Shown here piece by piece: positions 61,799-64,000 of a stretch of 64,000 nucleotides of DNA; position 1 is the first letter of the stretch, and each line of letters starts with the position of its first letter. The stretch comes from Mangrovibacterium lignilyticum (GTDB taxonomy: Bacteria; Bacteroidota; Bacteroidia; Bacteroidales; Prolixibacteraceae), in NCBI RefSeq assembly GCF_010882175.1, contig NZ_WKLH01000001.1, forward strand, positions 434,001 through 498,000, given 5' to 3'. A program made the position numbers and the translations under genes. Below the pieces are notes generated by a model that worked only from the letters and a program-made list of their open reading frames with translations, ran no database searches and was not told the DNA's origin.

Positions 61799-62365
61799 AT
61801 GAAATATCTGATAACTGGATTAGGAAATCCGGGGAAAGAATACGAAAACACCCGGCATAATATCGGGTTTAAAATATTGGACGCTCTAGCCGATGCGTCC
61901 AATATTGTTTTTAGTGACAGCCGTTACGGCTATGTCGCAGAATTCAAATACAAAGCCCGGACATTTATTTTACTGAAGCCCACCACTTTCATGAACCTGA
62001 GTGGCAAGGCAGTGAATTATTGGATGAAAGAGGAAAAAATCCCGATTGAAAACCTGCTGGTTTTAACCGACGATTTAGCGCTTCCATTTGGAACATTGCG
62101 CCTACGCGCCAAAGGTGGTGATGCCGGCCATAACGGACTGAAAAGCATTCAGGAATGCCTGACGAGAAACGACTATGCGCGCCTTCGTTTTGGTATCGGC
62201 GACGATTTCCACCGGGGCCAACAGGTCAATCACGTATTGGGCGAATGGAGTAAAGATGAAGAATTGGATCTCCCGTTGAAACTGGACACCTGTATCGAGA
62301 TTATCAAAAGTTTTGGTACGATTGGTATCGCGCGAACCATGAATGAATTCAATAAACGCAAGTAA
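61799..62365 (+). CDS. pth: peptidyl-tRNA hydrolase
   Basis: 188 residues. Frees tRNA from peptidyl-tRNA dropped by ribosomes. Blocks: GLGNPGKEYENTRHNIGF (catalytic His), LLKPTTFMNLSGKAV, LPFGTLRLRAKGGDAGHNGLKS and RLRFGIGD. ATG of the next gene overlaps its stop by one base (taATG). Confidence 0.97.
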   Translation: MKYLITGLGNPGKEYENTRHNIGFKILDALADASNIVFSDSRYGYVAEFKYKARTFILLKPTTFMNLSGKAVNYWMKEEKIPIENLLVLTDDLALPFGTLRLRAKGGDAGHNGLKSIQECLTRNDYARLRFGIGDDFHRGQQVNHVLGEWSKDEELDLPLKLDTCIEIIKSFGTIGIARTMNEFNKRK

Positions 62366-62772
62366 TGGAAAATCAAGTCCGAATCGACAAATGGCTTTGG
62401 GCTGTTCGCTTGTTTAAAACCCGAAGCCAGGCAACCGAGGCCTGCAAAAAAGGTCGTATCATCGTTGGTAACGTGCAGGTTAAGCCTTCACGCATACTGA
62501 AGGAAGGTGACATTGTTCAAATCAAGAAATCACCGGTTACCTACAGCTTTAAAGTGCTTGGGCTAATCGGCAAACGAGTGGGTGCCAAGCTTGCCTCCGA
62601 TTACGTCAAAGATGTAACGTCAAAAGAAGAATTGGAGATCCTGGAGATGCAAAAGCACATGTTACACTTACAGCGCGACCGAGGTACTGGACGCCCAACC
62701 AAAAAAGAACGTCGCGATTTGGACGACTTCTTTACTGATGATGATTACGACTTTGATTCGGATTGGGATTAA
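62365..62772 (+). CDS. S4-domain RNA-binding protein (Hsp15/RqcP type)
   Basis: 135 residues. The N-terminal S4 domain is RIDKWLWAVRLFKTRSQATEACKKGRI and VQVKPSRILKEGDIV, followed by a basic segment (RGTGRPTKKERRD) and an acidic tail (FFTDDDYDFDSDWD). Members bind stalled 50S subunits in ribosome quality control. Coupled to pth by a one-base overlap. Confidence 0.9.
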   Translation: MENQVRIDKWLWAVRLFKTRSQATEACKKGRIIVGNVQVKPSRILKEGDIVQIKKSPVTYSFKVLGLIGKRVGAKLASDYVKDVTSKEELEILEMQKHMLHLQRDRGTGRPTKKERRDLDDFFTDDDYDFDSDWD

Positions 62773-62849
62773 TCGATCTTAAATAGCCCAATCTGCAATT
62801 TATCCCCATGGACTGTCGGGATTAATATTTAACCCTTAGAATCTATTTT

Positions 62850-63392
62850 ATGCTGATTGCACAGGAAAAAAGAAAAACAAACATCGCTGAGTATATCATC
62901 TATATTTGGCAGTTGGAAGACTTATTAAGGGCGCTAAATTTCGATATGGAAAAGATCGGTCATATTTTGGTTTCCCAGTTCAAAGTTGATGAAAACACTC
63001 GCCTGGATATTTATCAATACTACAAGAATATGGTTTTGATGATGCAAAAGGAAAAAGTGACTGCTAAAGGCCATGTCCAGGCAATTCAGAACATCACAGA
63101 CGATGTAAACCGTTTTCACCTCCAACTATTGCAGTCGGCAAACGATCCTCAATATAAAGCCTTGTATCAGATTGCAAAACCTTTACTCGATGAGTTCCGG
63201 ATGAAAAGCAATGATGTCAGCACACACGACATCCAGGTTGCGTTACAAGCCTTATACAGCGTAATGCTACTTAAGCTTCAAAATAAAGAAGTCAGCAAAG
63301 GAACAGAACAAGCAACAGCCCATATTAGCAAACTTGTTGGTCATTTGGCCGCCCGATACAAACAAAGCGAAAGCGGAGAATTTGACTTATAG
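62850..63392 (+). CDS. DUF4924 family protein
   Basis: 180-residue mostly helical protein. Starts MLIAQEKRKTNIAEYIIYIWQLEDLLRA, the DUF4924 opening, and ends with an S/E-rich tail. Function unknown; the family is confined to Bacteroidota as far as I know. ATG 62850, 77 bp after the S4 gene. Confidence 0.85.
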   Translation: MLIAQEKRKTNIAEYIIYIWQLEDLLRALNFDMEKIGHILVSQFKVDENTRLDIYQYYKNMVLMMQKEKVTAKGHVQAIQNITDDVNRFHLQLLQSANDPQYKALYQIAKPLLDEFRMKSNDVSTHDIQVALQALYSVMLLKLQNKEVSKGTEQATAHISKLVGHLAARYKQSESGEFDL

Positions 63393-63427
63393 AATTTGAA
63401 GAATCAGTCCCAAAGATTCCACTCGAG

Positions 63428-63835
63428 TTATAAAAAACGATCTTTAGCAGAAGCGTTCGGCAAATAGCAAGAATCCCGGCGCCCAAACCAGCCTGTTCGG
63501 CGACGGGCAACCCACCGGTAAATGGCGTCACGCCATTTCTTTGGCAAGAAATAGCCAACTTTAAATATCGCGTAAAATCCTCCCAGTTTCGACGCAACTC
63601 GCATAGCTGCATCCGCAAAAACATAGGCCTTTTCCCCTTCTATTAAGATGATCGAATCAATCGAATCGGATATCTTAAGATAAGAGCGCCATTCTTTCCC
63701 TTGGGGACTATTCAAAGGAGCAAACAAGAAATGGAACTTTCGATCGTGCCTGACAATCGTCTGCACTACTCCGCTACACAAATGACAATAGCCGTCAAAT
63801 AATATTAAGCTTTTGTCTTCCGGTAGCTGTTTCAT
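63428..63835 (-). CDS. DCC-family thiol-disulfide oxidoreductase (DUF393)
   Basis: 135 residues. The N-terminal LILFDGYCHLCSGVVQ contains the DxxC-type CHLC redox motif, later FAPLNSPQGKEW, ILIEGEKAYVFADAAMRVASKLGG and YRWVARRRTGWFG, the DCC pattern. Probably a small cytoplasmic redox protein. Its ATG overlaps the stop codon of the upstream amidase gene by one base (taATG). Confidence 0.9.
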   Translation of the reverse strand: MKQLPEDKSLILFDGYCHLCSGVVQTIVRHDRKFHFLFAPLNSPQGKEWRSYLKISDSIDSIILIEGEKAYVFADAAMRVASKLGGFYAIFKVGYFLPKKWRDAIYRWVARRRTGWFGRRDSCYLPNASAKDRFL

Positions 63836-64000
63836 TATTGATTGTTTTTGTAGTCTTTAATTAAGCCATCGCATAGCCAGTTTGCCAACGCCTGACGATT
63901 ATTCTCCATCATAAACCGTTGCTGATCCCGCCCGTGATTAATGTTCCCCAGTTCGATAAATACAGCTGCCGGGTACGAATACTTCAGCACATAGAGGTTT
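63835..64000 (-). CDS. N-acetylmuramoyl-L-alanine amidase, 3' end only (partial)
   Basis: The last 54 codons of a gene that runs off the right edge. The translated end YPAAVFIELGNINHGRDQQR followed by FMMENNRQALANW looks like the C-terminus of Amidase_3 enzymes, in which a conserved Glu-Leu-Gly block carries a zinc-site glutamate. The stop is at 63835-63837. Identity rests on this short block. Confidence 0.6.
   Translation of the reverse strand, partial: NLYVLKYSYPAAVFIELGNINHGRDQQRFMMENNRQALANWLCDGLIKDYKNNQ

Overview
The window reads as a chromosomal segment of a free-living Bacteroidota bacterium. SusC/SusD proteins, an ECF sigma factor paired with FecR, a TonB-linked transporter with an STN domain, DUF4924, DUF6090 and DUF3124 proteins, and promoters of the TAnnTTTG type all point there. 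The gene set fits a Marinilabiliales/Prolixibacteraceae-like lineage, but that placement is inferred, not shown. No rRNA, tRNA, CRISPR array, transposase or integrase was seen.

Bases 1-14200 are an accessory, repeat-rich region. It holds two LuxR-type regulators with PAS-like input regions (94-873 and 10726-11478), a lipoprotein, an acyltransferase, a DUF6090 membrane protein, a TRM11-like methyltransferase, an outer-membrane barrel and a large esterase. An AT-rich 652-residue gene of unknown function (7888-9846) has an HEPN-like Arg-x4-His motif near its C-terminus and lies between imperfect inverted repeats that resemble attC sites. Two tandem repeat blocks follow: twelve 21-bp units at 10355-10606 and four hairpin-rich units of 375-379 bp at 12573-14130.

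Bases 14217-35848 form one polysaccharide utilisation locus for pectin, all on the minus strand. In transcription order it has GH78 rhamnosidase, GH105 unsaturated galacturonyl hydrolase, ECF sigma factor, FecR anti-sigma, SusC, SusD, a two-domain beta-helix/DUF6298 protein, an alpha/beta esterase, PL1 pectate lyase, CE8 methylesterase, CE12 acetylesterase, a second CE8 and GH28 polygalacturonase, ending at a strong intrinsic terminator. Together they would de-esterify homogalacturonan, cleave it by lyase and hydrolase routes, import the fragments through SusCD, and finish them with GH105 and GH78. Regulation appears to run through SusC-STN, FecR and the sigma factor, as no hybrid two-component regulator is present.

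Bases 36034-49356 carry a four-gene operon (esterase, EEP phosphatase, FAD amine oxidase, AgcS symporter), a SulP transporter, a DUF819 membrane protein, UvrB, a second EEP lipoprotein and a HAD phosphatase.

Bases 49381-64000 are core housekeeping: aminotransferase, a stand-alone GroES-like protein, a histidine kinase whose H-box lacks the histidine, Map, acyl-ACP thioesterase, MiaA, a Yip1-like protein with SmpB, a PolB-type exonuclease, uridine kinase, ManA, EngB, Prs, L25, Pth, an S4 protein, DUF4924, a DCC protein and the 3' end of an amidase gene that runs off the window.
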